A DNA stretch of 64,000 nucleotides, taken from NCBI GenBank assembly GCA_039621445.1, contig CP154956.1:41564437-41628436 (forward strand), in the 5' to 3' direction. A program made the translations under genes and the position numbers. The notes under the pieces are model-generated. The model was not told the origin of the DNA, did not search any database, and saw only the letters and a list, made by a program, of their open reading frames with translations. The stretch is from Euglena gracilis. Taxonomy: Eukaryota > Euglenida > Euglenophyceae > Euglenales. Positions 21,808-31,200 of the stretch are shown one piece after another (within the stretch, counting starts at the first letter, position 1; each line of letters opens with the position of its first letter).

Positions 21808-22464
21808 AGGGGTTAGGTTGATGAACCCACAATTTTTGTCAATTAAATTGCTCGTTAAATTATTCACTTTCAAGCACTATGATCAGATGGAGGCATCGGT
21901 TTGATGGTCAGGTGATTCTTTCAAAAATTGCTCAATTTCCTTCAGGAAGACCAAGGTTACACCGACACCTGCTCCTCCAGGTTTCTTCTTCAGAAATCAA
22001 ACCCATACAATTGCTTGCCGACATCAGGTAACTTGGAATATTGATTTTGGCCTGGCTGAGCCAACCCAGTGGTGAACAAAAATAGTGGTGAACAAAAATG
22101 GAATGGCGGGTGAGCATGGCATCAATGCGGGGCGTATGGGAAGGGCAGGACTGAATGAAACGGAACAGTTCTCCCATGTGCGAAGCTCAGCCACACCATT
22201 CATCCCCCGTGGGGAGGTGGGGGCTGCCTGGTTAAGTTTGCCAGTTTGCTTGTTCCCAGGTTTAGTTTCTTTGGATCCAGATGTTCCTTGGGGGTTGGCC
22301 TGCCAGGAGTGGTCGAAACTGGCCCATTCGTCACCCAAGTGTTTTTTTTAAAAGAAATGATCAAAATCTGCTGCCTTTGGACCTTTTGGGCGGTGTGAAA
22401 CCGATGGGCGCTCAAAAATGGTTGACTGGCCAGTTATTGGTTACTTGTCTTTGCTTTTTACAAA
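21808..22464. other. Unassigned stretch between palindrome and DIRS-like E
   Basis: Contains an open minus-strand stretch of about 100 codons (22,338-22,024) without recognised motif and a short direct repeat of TAGTGGTGAACAAAAATGG type near 22,068-22,100. Nothing else can be supported. Confidence 0.4.
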
Positions 22465-22724
22465 CTTCAGGGCCATAAGTTCAGATACAATTGCTTCCAT
22501 TTTTGGCCAAGCATGGGGTAACCCTCCAGGTGTTTGGGGGCACACTCCACCAGAGGGGTTTTACGTTTTTTTGGTTTACTCAACAGGTTGGGCCTTTCTG
22601 CCCAAGAAGTTTGTGAAATTGGCCAGTGGAGGGGGGTGGAAGCTTTTACAGCCCATTACCAAAGACTTGGTGCCCCTTGTGCCTAAGAAAATGCCCTGGC
22701 CCCCCTTATTTCAGTGCACAATCA

Positions 22725-22815
22725 GGCCTCACAAGGACAAAGTGCGGAGCCCGAGGTGTCTCGTCCAACCAGGGAGGAAGGGACACCGAGGGCGAAGCAC
22801 AAAGACCTTGTGAGC
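22725..22815. repeat. Internal complementary region of DIRS-like E
   Basis: Same block as 1-105 and 9,644-9,750, inverted because the element is on the plus strand. Confidence 0.8.
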
Positions 22816-22948
22816 CCGACCCCCCCACCCCTGAAAGAAAATTGGTCTTCAAAAGCACTCGGTCAGCAGAAAACGGGGGCCAGGGGGGGGGGAGTGGGGG
22901 GGGGGGCCAAGGGGCAAGAAGTCACGTCGCCAAGCGGAGCAGCGTCGT

Positions 22949-23045
22949 CAGCCAACCCCGGTGAGGTGGCACTAAGCGGGACCTCCTAACCCAGCGCACC
23001 AAAACAATTACAACAAACCGCCGGCGAGCAAGGCATGGCCGCACA
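22949..23045. repeat. Right ITR of DIRS-like E
   Basis: Matches 13,762-13,860 (CAGCCAACTCCGG-type start, GCCGGCGAGCAAGGCAT-type end). Confidence 0.8.
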
Positions 23046-23110
23046 AGGTTTTTGTGCTTCGCCCTCGGTGTCCCTCCCTCCCGTGTCGGTTTGTCCAGAG
23101 GAAGTACGAA

Positions 23111-23400
23111 ATTGAAGGCGATGTTTCTAGCGGAGTTGAGCAGGAGGCAGCCCCCGCGGGTCGTGCTGCTGTATTGCCAATATCGTATATATTTTATATC
23201 ATATCTATGTTCTTTTTTATAATTGCGTGCATATAGAGGGTGGTTATTGGCCGGGCGAGCAGGGGGTACAGCTAGGCACTTCGGGATTTGTCCGCTGGAA
23301 TTTTTCATTTTGAAAAGATGCAATTAGCGGACACTTTTTTTTGTAAATAAAGAACAGGGAATAATACTGAGGCTTTGAGTCTTTTGGTTTATTCTGAAAC
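23111..23400. other. AT-rich spacer
   Basis: No gene. A notably AT-rich core at about 23,172-23,235 stands out from the GC-rich surroundings; it could be an insertion-site remnant or host DNA. Confidence 0.4.
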
Positions 23401-23910
23401 CTGCCAGTAAAAGATCTTTTTTCATTTCTGCCAAATGCTGTCTTTTTGCTGGGGGCTAACAGCAAAATGTCGTCCAGGTAGAAAAACTACCTTTCCTTCC
23501 TTTCTCCATTTTCTTTCCCAGACTCTCATAAGAGTCATGAATTTTTGTCGCAGGCTGCTTATACCAAAGCATGCAGCTTGAAATTGCCACGTTTCCCCCC
23601 CACCTGCATGCACACATGTTTTTCCAGACTGCAGTGCAGTTTTAAGTGGAAGTATGCATCCTTCAGGTCTATTTTTCCACAGAACCAACCTTTTCTTAGA
23701 TATGGGAAGATGTTTCCCATATGTTCCAATCTGAACTTCTGGGGGGTGAAATGGAGATTTAACTGTCGACAATCTGAAATCAGTCTTTCTTTGGTCTTTT
23801 CCCCTTCCTTTTTGGAAATGATAAAATAAGAGACAAAATGTTTTGCCTCCTCTGGGGGGATTTGCCTGGTTGCCCCTGCACATTTGTATTCTCTCAGAAT
23901 TTTCTGGGAG
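23400..23910 (-). pseudogene. RT fragment of a DIRS-like B-subfamily copy (F)
   Basis: Reads in pieces like the RT of element B: GRGKDQRKTDFRLSTVKSPF and WERKWRKEGKVVFLPGRHFA are the out-of-frame equivalents of the RT motifs, including the YLDD box near 23,470-23,490. It is cut off abruptly at 23,910 where the LTR of gypsy element 1 begins. Confidence 0.75.
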
Positions 23911-26085
23911 TTTTCCCCTCTCGCCGGTTCGGTGACCGTGCGCGGAATGGGCTCCCCGGCAGGCCGAGTGGGGGAAAACAGTCACCCGGCGCTCCGGTAA
24001 AAATAGGCACACGCGCCCCAAAAATTCCTTTTTTTGTGTCTTTCGGTCCCTGAATTCAGCCAGAACCTGGGTTCCGGCAGCCAAATAATTCAAAAATGGG
24101 GGGGGGGGACGGTATTTTTGGCCAACTCCTTGGGGGTGCCTCTGAAGCAGTAGGGGGGGGGGGAGGAAAAGCCTGGTTTGAATTTAAAAAAGGGTAGCGG
24201 GGGGGACGGAAGAACACCTTTACCTTGACTCCCAGCGCCGCTTGCTCTTCTTTTTTTTGTATTTGAATTATTTCCTTTTGATTGACCTTCCGAATTGACT
24301 TTTTGAACTTCTTGGACAATTGTTTCCTTGAACTCAGATTGATTTTTTGAAATTCCTTCCTTCAGCATGCACAATTCTTTGAATGAAACATTCGGAAAAG
24401 AGAGAACCTGGGGGGGAAAAGTACACAGGTAAAAAAAGTAGCGGAATGGGGCAGAATGTTCGCTAATTCCAGTGCGCAGGCGCCAGGCCGCCTCCCGCCG
24501 CCCACACTCCCCTTCCTACCGAGGCGCCCGGCCTCGCCTGCGTTCGGCTAACCTCGGAGGCGGGAGCGGGCGGCGATGCGCACCTCATCGGCGAAGTGAA
24601 CGAATTGTACAAACAAACGTCGGGGCGGGTCGAGTATAAGGAGGGCAGGGGTGTGGCCTTGGCCTCGGCCTTGGCCTTTGGCGTTTGGTGCCCGGGGGCG
24701 CCCCTCGTGTGTGGCCTCGCGCGCCACAGGAGCCTGGTCGGGGGCTGGCGTTGGTCCCCGGGCGGTCTGCTGGCAGGCCGGCCGCAGGCTCCTGTGGGCG
24801 CCTTGGGAGGGGGTGGAACTCCTCCGGGCTCTGGGCAGGGGCCGCTGTCCTGCTGGGTGGCTTGGCAGCCGCGCCGCGCCGACCTGCAGGCTGGGGGCAG
24901 AGCCCGGAGCGTTGAGCCTTTCGGGGGGGCTGCGCGCTCCCCGGCTGGTTGGGGGGGGGCGGTCCCTTGGGCTCCCTTGGGTCTTTCTGGTGCCTGGGGG
25001 GTCTCTTCGGCTCGCCTCCTTTGCCCCGCCTGGCCTGGCTGGCTGGGGGGGGGGCGTGCCTTTCTCTCCCTTGCGCCTGCTCGGTTCTCTTGTGGCGCTC
25101 TGGGGGGGGGTGCTCCTTGCGCCCTCTTCGGTTCTCGTTTGGCGCTCTGGGGCTCCGGTGGGTGTGGGCGCCCCTGGGGGGGAGGGGGCTTTTTTTTTTG
25201 TGGGGGCGCCCCTGGGGGGGCGCGGGCGCCCCTGGGGGGGGGGCGCTGTTTTTTTTTTTTTTTTGTTGGCCGGGGGGTCCCCCTGGGGTCTTCTGCCTTG
25301 GTGTGTGGGGGGTCTTTGGTCGTGCTCTCTGGGCCCCCTGGGGGGGGGGGCGGGGTCGGTTGGTGGCCTCTGGGGCCCCGGGGGGGGGGGGGGGGTCTTG
25401 GGTTTGTGGCCTCTGGGCCCCGGGGGGGGGGGGTGCTGGCTCGGTTGCCTCTGGGGCCCCCTGGGGGGGGGTCCTGGCTCGGTGGCCCTCTGGGGCCCCC
25501 TGGGGGGGGGGCCTGGCTCGGTGGCCCTCTGGGGCCTCCTGGGGGGTCTTTGCTCGGTGGTCCTCTGGGGCCTCTCGTTGGCCCTCTGGGGCCTATCGGT
25601 GGCCCTGGGGCCCTGGCTCGGTGGGCCCTCTGGGGCCCCTCGTCCTGCTGGCCCCCTGGGGGGGCTTTGGCTGTTCGGTTCCCCCTGGGGGGGCTGGCTT
25701 CGGTTCCCCCTGGGGGGGCCTGGCTGGCTTCGGTTCCCCCTGGGGGGGTGGCTTCGGATCCCCCTGGGGGGGCCTGGCTGGATTCGGTTCCCCCTGGGGG
25801 GCTTGACTCGGTTCCCCTTGGGGGGGGGGGGTGGCTTCGGTTCCCCATGGGGTGGGCCTGTCTGGCTTCGGTTCCCCCTGGGGGGGGTGGCTGGCTGCCC
25901 TGGCTGTCTGCCTCCACTCGCTGGCTGGGGGGGGGTTGCTGGCTGGTGGCCCCCTTGGGCCGCTGGCTTGTCTGTGTGGCCTCGGCCCCCGCTCTCTCCC
26001 GGCCGTGGTCTCCCCTGGCCGGGCGGGGGGGGGGTCTGCTCTGCCCCTGGCTGCCGCCCGCCTCTGGCTTCCGGCCTTGGGCGTC
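23911..26085 (-). repeat. 3' LTR of gypsy element 1
   Basis: The first ~570 bp (23,911-24,480) are almost identical to 61,299-61,870. The remainder is recognisably related but diverged and expanded by G-rich minisatellite. The inner edge (TG at 26,085-26,084 on the minus strand) directly follows a polypurine tract. Terminal bases at the other edge are not canonical CA. Confidence 0.7.
25200..25900. repeat. G-rich minisatellite inside LTR
   Basis: Imperfect tandem units of roughly 30-40 bp containing CTCGGTTCCCCCTGGGGGG-type blocks alternate with CTCTGGGGCCCCCTGGGGG-type blocks and long G-runs. Open frames through it are repeat artefacts. The partner LTR lacks this expansion. Confidence 0.75.
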
Positions 26086-26329
26086 AGCCTCCTCCTGCCT
26101 CCACAGTATCAGTGTCAGTGTGAAGGACAGGGGCAGAGACATCCGCTGCCATCCGTCGGCTCGCCTCCGACGGTGTAGTCTCCACGTACCCAGCCTCCGC
26201 CAGCGTCTTGGTCCACGGCGCAGCAGGCACTCTGGCGAATCGGCAGGCAAGGAACGGCAGCAGCAGCAGCAGCAGCCCCACAAATACAACCCCCGCTACC
26301 CAGTACGGTTTGACGCCAGGCTTTTCCAA
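26084..26329 (-). CDS. Short ORF with a membrane segment at the 3' end of gypsy element 1
   Basis: Reads KPYWVAGVVFVGLLLLLLPF then LACRFARV, a hydrophobic run that could span a membrane, followed by about 45 polar residues. It stops inside the polypurine tract right at the LTR edge. The Leu run is encoded by a CTG/CAG repeat (about 26,253-26,276). It may be the true C-terminus of the polyprotein reached by a frame change, or a separate env-like ORF. The alternative frame gives poly-Ala. Confidence 0.35.
   Translation of the reverse strand: MEKPGVKPYWVAGVVFVGLLLLLLPFLACRFARVPAAPWTKTLAEAGYVETTPSEASRRMAADVSAPVLHTDTDTVEAGGG
26086..26104 (-). promoter_or_regulatory. Polypurine tract of gypsy element 1
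   Basis: On the minus strand GGAGGCAGGAGGAGGC immediately precedes the LTR start TGACG. It would prime plus-strand DNA synthesis. Confidence 0.6.
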
Positions 26330-28149
26330 CTACCCCCGGGGCGGTGGGCTGGCATGGGTAGCCGTGGGTAGGGGAAAATGGGTGGCCCCCGGGTTGGGGC
26401 CGGAAAGGGCCGGGACTCACCAGGCCTGCGTTGGGGGGATTGAGGACGCAGACACCGGCGGTGGTGCCCTCTCGCCGCCTTGAGGCTGAGGACGGGTCCT
26501 GGAGGTGCAACGGGAAGGAGCCATGGGTGGCGAAGGCTCCATCGGGACAGGGGATGAATGGGGCGCACTGGGTATGGGGGTGCGCTGGCAGGAAATGATG
26601 TGACAGGAACGGGGACGGCGTGGCACAGGCCGGCGGCATGGGGGGGTGCCGGCCCGTACACACCGGGAAGGCCGCAGGCGGAGGGGGCACCGCGTCCCCG
26701 CCCGCAGCCGGGAAATGGTTCGGAATGGGCACATACGGAGAATGGGTGAACATCGCGGAGGCAGCCACAGCCGCCTGGGGGGCAGCCACAGCAGCCTGGT
26801 TGGCAGCCACCACTGTCGCCTGAGGGGCGGCCACAGCAGCCTGGGAGGCAGCCACAGCCGCCTGGGGGGCAGCGTGCGGCAGCAAATGAGCGAACGCAGA
26901 CACGGGCTGCGCACACTCAGCTCCTGTCGACGGACACACCAAGGTTGATACCGCAGCAGAGGGGATCTGGGGATCAGCCTCCTGCGACAGCTGGGGAAAC
27001 GCAGAGACGGAGGGACGGTCGGACGGGTGGTGCACGAAGTGCAGCGGGACGGGCTGGTGCGATGCAGCGGCGGCGACAGTCCGCGGTGGATCCTGACCTA
27101 GCGCTGGCGGTGGATCGCGTGTCGGGACGTGCTGTGCTGCAGGCACCGCTGTGCCCACTGGGGGGTCCGCTGACTCCCCTTCCTGGCTGCTTGCCTCCTC
27201 GTCCTTCTTGATGTCCTCGTCGGGCCAGACCCACTCCTCGGGTGGGTCTTCCCACTCGGCGTTGTTGATGACCTCCTGCTCCTGCTTCTTCACCTCCGCG
27301 ATAATGACCGCCACCTCAGCCGGGTTGCGGTGGAGGTAGTCCAGCAGGTCCACCTTGAGCTTCTTGGACTTGGCGTACTCGATCATCTGGTGAGAGTAGC
27401 GATGGAAGAAATTCTTCAATGGCTCCCACGTGAGAGTCGGGTGGCCCTCCCACTTCACCTCGAACTCCCAGTCGCCGTCGTCTCGTCTGCGGTGCCGCCG
27501 GATCTCCTCCACCGTCCACTCCTCGATGTCCACGTCTTCTTGCGGTCTGGCCTGCCGGTAGACGAACATCTTGGGCGGGCCCCACAGCCGCGTGTCATCG
27601 CGGTAGGCCTTCAGCTGGCAGCGGTGGGCCTCTTGGCGGCGGCCCTCCTCCAGCTCCAGCTCGTACGAGTGCTCGCCACGGCGCGCGGTGACCCGGGCTG
27701 GGCCAAGCCAGTAGCTCTCGAGCTTCTGGCCCGGCCGTCTCGGAGGCCGGAGGTACCAGACCAAGTCTCCCTTGGCGAACTCCTCGAGGTCCTTCCTGCT
27801 CCGGTTCTTCTGGTCCGCTTACCGCTTGTGGAGGTCGTTGAGGACGTCGGCGACCTTCTGGTCCACGGCCTTCTGTCTCTCGAAGAACGACACGGCATCC
27901 TCCACCATGACCGGGGCCTTGTATGGTACGCCACCAGTCCACCGATGCCGTCCATACAGCACCTCGTACGGGCTCAGGCCGTGCTGCGCCTTGGAGTCGT
28001 TCAGCTTCTGCACTGCCCTGGGCAGGGACTCCACCCAGGTGATCGGGGCCTCGGCCTTCTCGCTCCGGATCCGCTTCTGCAACTGCGCACCGAGGGACTC
28101 CGCCCGCCCGTTCGCCGCGTGGTGGTACGCCTGGGCGTAGGCGTGGCGG
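26330..28149 (-). pseudogene. Integrase C-terminal half, chromodomain and proline/alanine-rich tail of gypsy element 1
   Basis: Continues the integrase after the LINE: AYHHAANGRAESLGAQLQKR supplies the catalytic Glu, then PITWVESLPRAVQKLNDSKA, GLSPYEVLYGR. A stop codon at 27,819-27,821 follows NDLHKR; the same frame continues ADQKNRSRKDLEEFAKGDLV then WYLRPP (the GPF-like SH3 module). The chromodomain is WTVEEIRRHRRRDDGDWEFE then VKWEGHPTLTWEPLKNF at about 27,520-27,390, with three aromatic positions present. The tail holds AAVAAPQ repeats (about 26,880-26,760). Chromodomains in Ty3 elements are thought to guide integration to modified histones. Confidence 0.85.
28130..28149. repeat. Target-site duplication of LINE (left copy)
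   Basis: 20 bp identical to 36,087-36,106; bases outside differ. Confidence 0.9.
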
Positions 28150-28167
28150 GGTGGGGGGGGTTCGGTG

Positions 28168-28189
28168 GGTGATGGAGCTGTCCATCACC
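28168..28189 (-). promoter_or_regulatory. 3'-terminal hairpin of the LINE
   Basis: GGTGATGGA-GCTG-TCCATCACC, a perfect 9-bp stem with a 4-nt loop, 18 bp from the 3' insertion edge. Many LINE RTs recognise such a 3' stem-loop on their RNA; here this is inferred from position. Confidence 0.65.
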
Positions 28190-28259
28190 GGGCGCTGAGT
28201 GGGCTCAACGGCCTAGGCGCGAACCCAGGCCGCGATTCCCGCGCCCCGGCCCACCTGGG

Positions 28260-31200
28260 CTAGGTGGGCGGGCCCTCCGCGGCACGCCCATGGGGAGGCG
28301 GCCGGGGACGCGCAGGCTGCATCCAGTCGGCCAAGGTGGCCTGCTTCTTCCGCGGGGGTGGGTCAGCCGGCGGCGGGGCTGCGCGTTGTGCCGGAGGGCT
28401 GGCGTCCGCGACCAGGGGGCTGCGGGAGGTTGAGGGACGTCGGCCGGAGAGAGCCGGGGTTGGAGGCCGGCGCTCGGAGTTGACCGCGCGGCATTTGGGG
28501 GCTGCTCGGTGCGGCCGTGGTGGGCCGGGCGGGCGGGGGGGGTCTGCGGCTGCTGCGGGGGCTGCCGTGGCAGTCGGTCCGGGGGCGGTTGCTGAGGCGG
28601 GGGGGGGCTGTCGCGGACTCCGACGCTGGGGCCGGAGGGGGCGAAGACGTTGCCGCCGGGAATGGCACGGGCGCCGGGGCTGCGAGGGCCACAGGGGGGT
28701 GGGCGGGGGCCACCAAGCTGCGGAGGTACAGCTGCCAGTGGGCCACGAAGCGGTGGTACCAGGCCGCGTCGGCTCCGGCGGAGGGCTCCACCACTTGTAC
28801 CGACCAGCGGACGTGGTGGGAGCACGGGAGACCCCGGGCGAGGGGGAGGTGGACGTCCTTGTGGAAGAACCAGTCCAGGTCGGGGGACTGCCGCACGCGG
28901 GCCTGGAGGCGGCGGGTGAAGCCCGAAAGGATCTTGGAAGGGTCGGCGCCGGTGGAGGGGAAGGGCCGATCGTGGTCGATCTCCCACAGCAGCAGTAGGG
29001 CCATGCTGCACTCGCCGCGGTCCGGGGATACGGGGGTGAGGAAGCGGTGATTGCGGATCCACGGGGCGAAGGTGGAGTCAGCCGAAGCCATGCGGTGGTG
29101 AAGGGCGGCCGCAGGGTGGGCAGTCTCGCGGGCTTGGGCGGAGCGTCTCCACCGGTCCGCATCCAGCGAAGCCGTGGGGGCACGGCTGTAATAGAACGTG
29201 CCCTGACGCCGGATCCTCGTGAGGGGCGGATGCATCGGGGCGGACTCGACCAGCAAGTTGCTCAGCACGCGGGCGACAGCGGACACGCGGTCCTTGACCG
29301 GGGTGCCGGGGGAGGCGGTGAAAGGCTCACCGGTGGTGGTCTCGAAGAGGGCCAGGATGGCGACCGCAGAGCAGCCGGAAGCGGCCGGGCAGGCCACCAT
29401 CTCGTTGCGCAGGAGCTCATCGAGGCGGGCACGAACCCACAGCCGGCGGGCCTCGCCATGTCGCGGGGTGGGCGTGGGGGCCGGGGAGGGGCGGGGTGCT
29501 GCGCGTCCGGAGATTTCCCATTGGCGGAGGGCGGGGACCGTGGGCTGGCGTGAGGCGGGGAGCGGGCAGGGGTGGCGGAGGCGGGGAACCGTTGGGCCGG
29601 GGGGGGCGAGGGCGGGCCCGGAGGGTGGATCTGCCAGCACGAGGGTGTAGCGGCGGCTGAGCAGCTCGGCGAGGCGCTCGGCCAGCGCCACGTGGAGGCG
29701 GCGCAGGAAGCGCACCGCGTCGGCCGGGGGCAGAGGGTGGTGCCGCAGGGTGGTCATTGGAATCAGGGCTGCCGCGAGGGGGAGGTGGTGTTGTTGCAGC
29801 CAGTCCGCCGGGGGAGGGGGGACTGCCAAGCGGCAGGCGAGAGCCACCGAGGCCCACAACACGGGGAGCGCTGCTGGCCAGTCGCGAGAGCCGGTGGCTA
29901 AGCAGTCCGCCAGGAGGTGGCGGTCGTCCTCGTCCGCCTCGGCACAGCAGGGACACAGGGCTGAGTCGACCCAGCGGCAGCGGAGGCGGCGGGCTTGGGT
30001 GGCCAGGCAGCCGCTCCGGACGCGGGCGACCCATTTCACCACTGCGGGGGCCACCGGGTGGTGGAATTGGCCCGACGCGCAGCAGGGCCGCTGGAAGATG
30101 GCGACCGAGGGAGGCCAGTCGATGTCCATCTCCGCGGGGTACAGCAGCTCCAGGCGGGGGCGGGTGCCGGGGGGTCCCCAGGAGCGGCGCTGGCGACGCC
30201 ACCAGGCCACGGGGAAGGTGGACAGCACGTCGATGACGGGGGCTCCGGAGGAGCAGCTCGACGGCGTCGCGGCAGGAGGGGGGCGGGTCCCAGACGGGGA
30301 GGCCGGTGTCCCGGGAGGCCCGTTTGGCGAGGGAGTCGGCCTGGTCGTTGCCGACGGCCAGGGGGTGTCCGGAAGTGATGGCGTCCTCCTGGTGAGCCTG
30401 CACCTTGTGGAGCGGGGCTGCTGTGGGCGAGCTCCAGCACGTGGCGGACATCGAAGCGGTCGGCGCAGCGGAGGGTGGCGGCGGCGGAGCGGGATCCCCA
30501 GCGGAGGAGCAGCTGGAGGGAGCACAGGCTGTCGGAGAACACCTCCGAGGGGCAGCGCTGGAGGGCGACGCCGAGGGCCGCCAGCTCGCAGTGGGTGCTG
30601 CTGCGGGGAGCGGGTACGCTGATCAAGGAGAAGTCCTCCGTGTCGGGGAACCACGCGGCGGCTCCGCCACGGCGGCCGAGAGAGCCATCGGTGAAGGCAG
30701 CGCCCGAGGAGGGGAGGCGGTCCACGGCTGTCAAGGTGACCACTCCCGGATACGAGGGTTCGGGGGACAGCGCTGGCCATTGGGAGGCTCGTGGGCAAGC
30801 TGGGTTACGGCGCACGGTCCACGCGACGGCCTGGAGGGCAGCTCGGAGGGCGGCGGAGGGCTCGAGCCAGTCGGGACCGGGGCAGGCGACGGCACGGTGG
30901 AGGCAGCCGACCAGGCCGGGGGAGTTGGCGATCAGCTGGAGCCACTGCAGCTGCTGTAGGCGGGCTTCTGCGAGGGGCTCGCGGACGGCGGAGGCACCCA
31001 GGGGGAGGCCCATGGCCACGTCGGGGCTGCGCCAGAGATTGAGCTCCAGCGGGGGTTTGTGTAGCAGGGACTTTCCGGCGGCGGTGAGGAGGGCCACGTC
31101 CGCCGGCAGCAGATGGCGCAGCTGGCAGCCGTAGAGGGCTTGGGGCAGCACGGCGGTGCGCCACAAGGTGCAGCAGATGGCAGCGGGGAGCGGCAGAGAG

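Larger units (their letters stand above)
22465..23110 (+). mobile_element. DIRS-like fragment E (recombinase end, ICR, ITR)
   Basis: 5'-truncated plus-strand copy of the A/C subfamily. The recombinase C-terminus reads GLSAQEVCEIGQWRGVEAFT then AHYQRLGA (about 22,590-22,680) with the nucleophile Tyr. The ICR is at 22,725-22,815, the ITR at 22,949-23,045, and the right end is near 23,110. Confidence 0.8.

Noticed and set aside
23911-24480. Coding gene for the open frame shared by 24.06-24.37 kb and 61.44-61.71 kb
   Set aside because: The shared frame is due to LTR identity; the peptides are short, low complexity, and lie in the LTR.
24596-26371. Plus-strand open frames of up to 590 codons (glycine/tryptophan/leucine-rich)
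   Set aside because: They run through G-rich minisatellite of the LTR; composition is repeat-driven and all three frames are open, with no domain.
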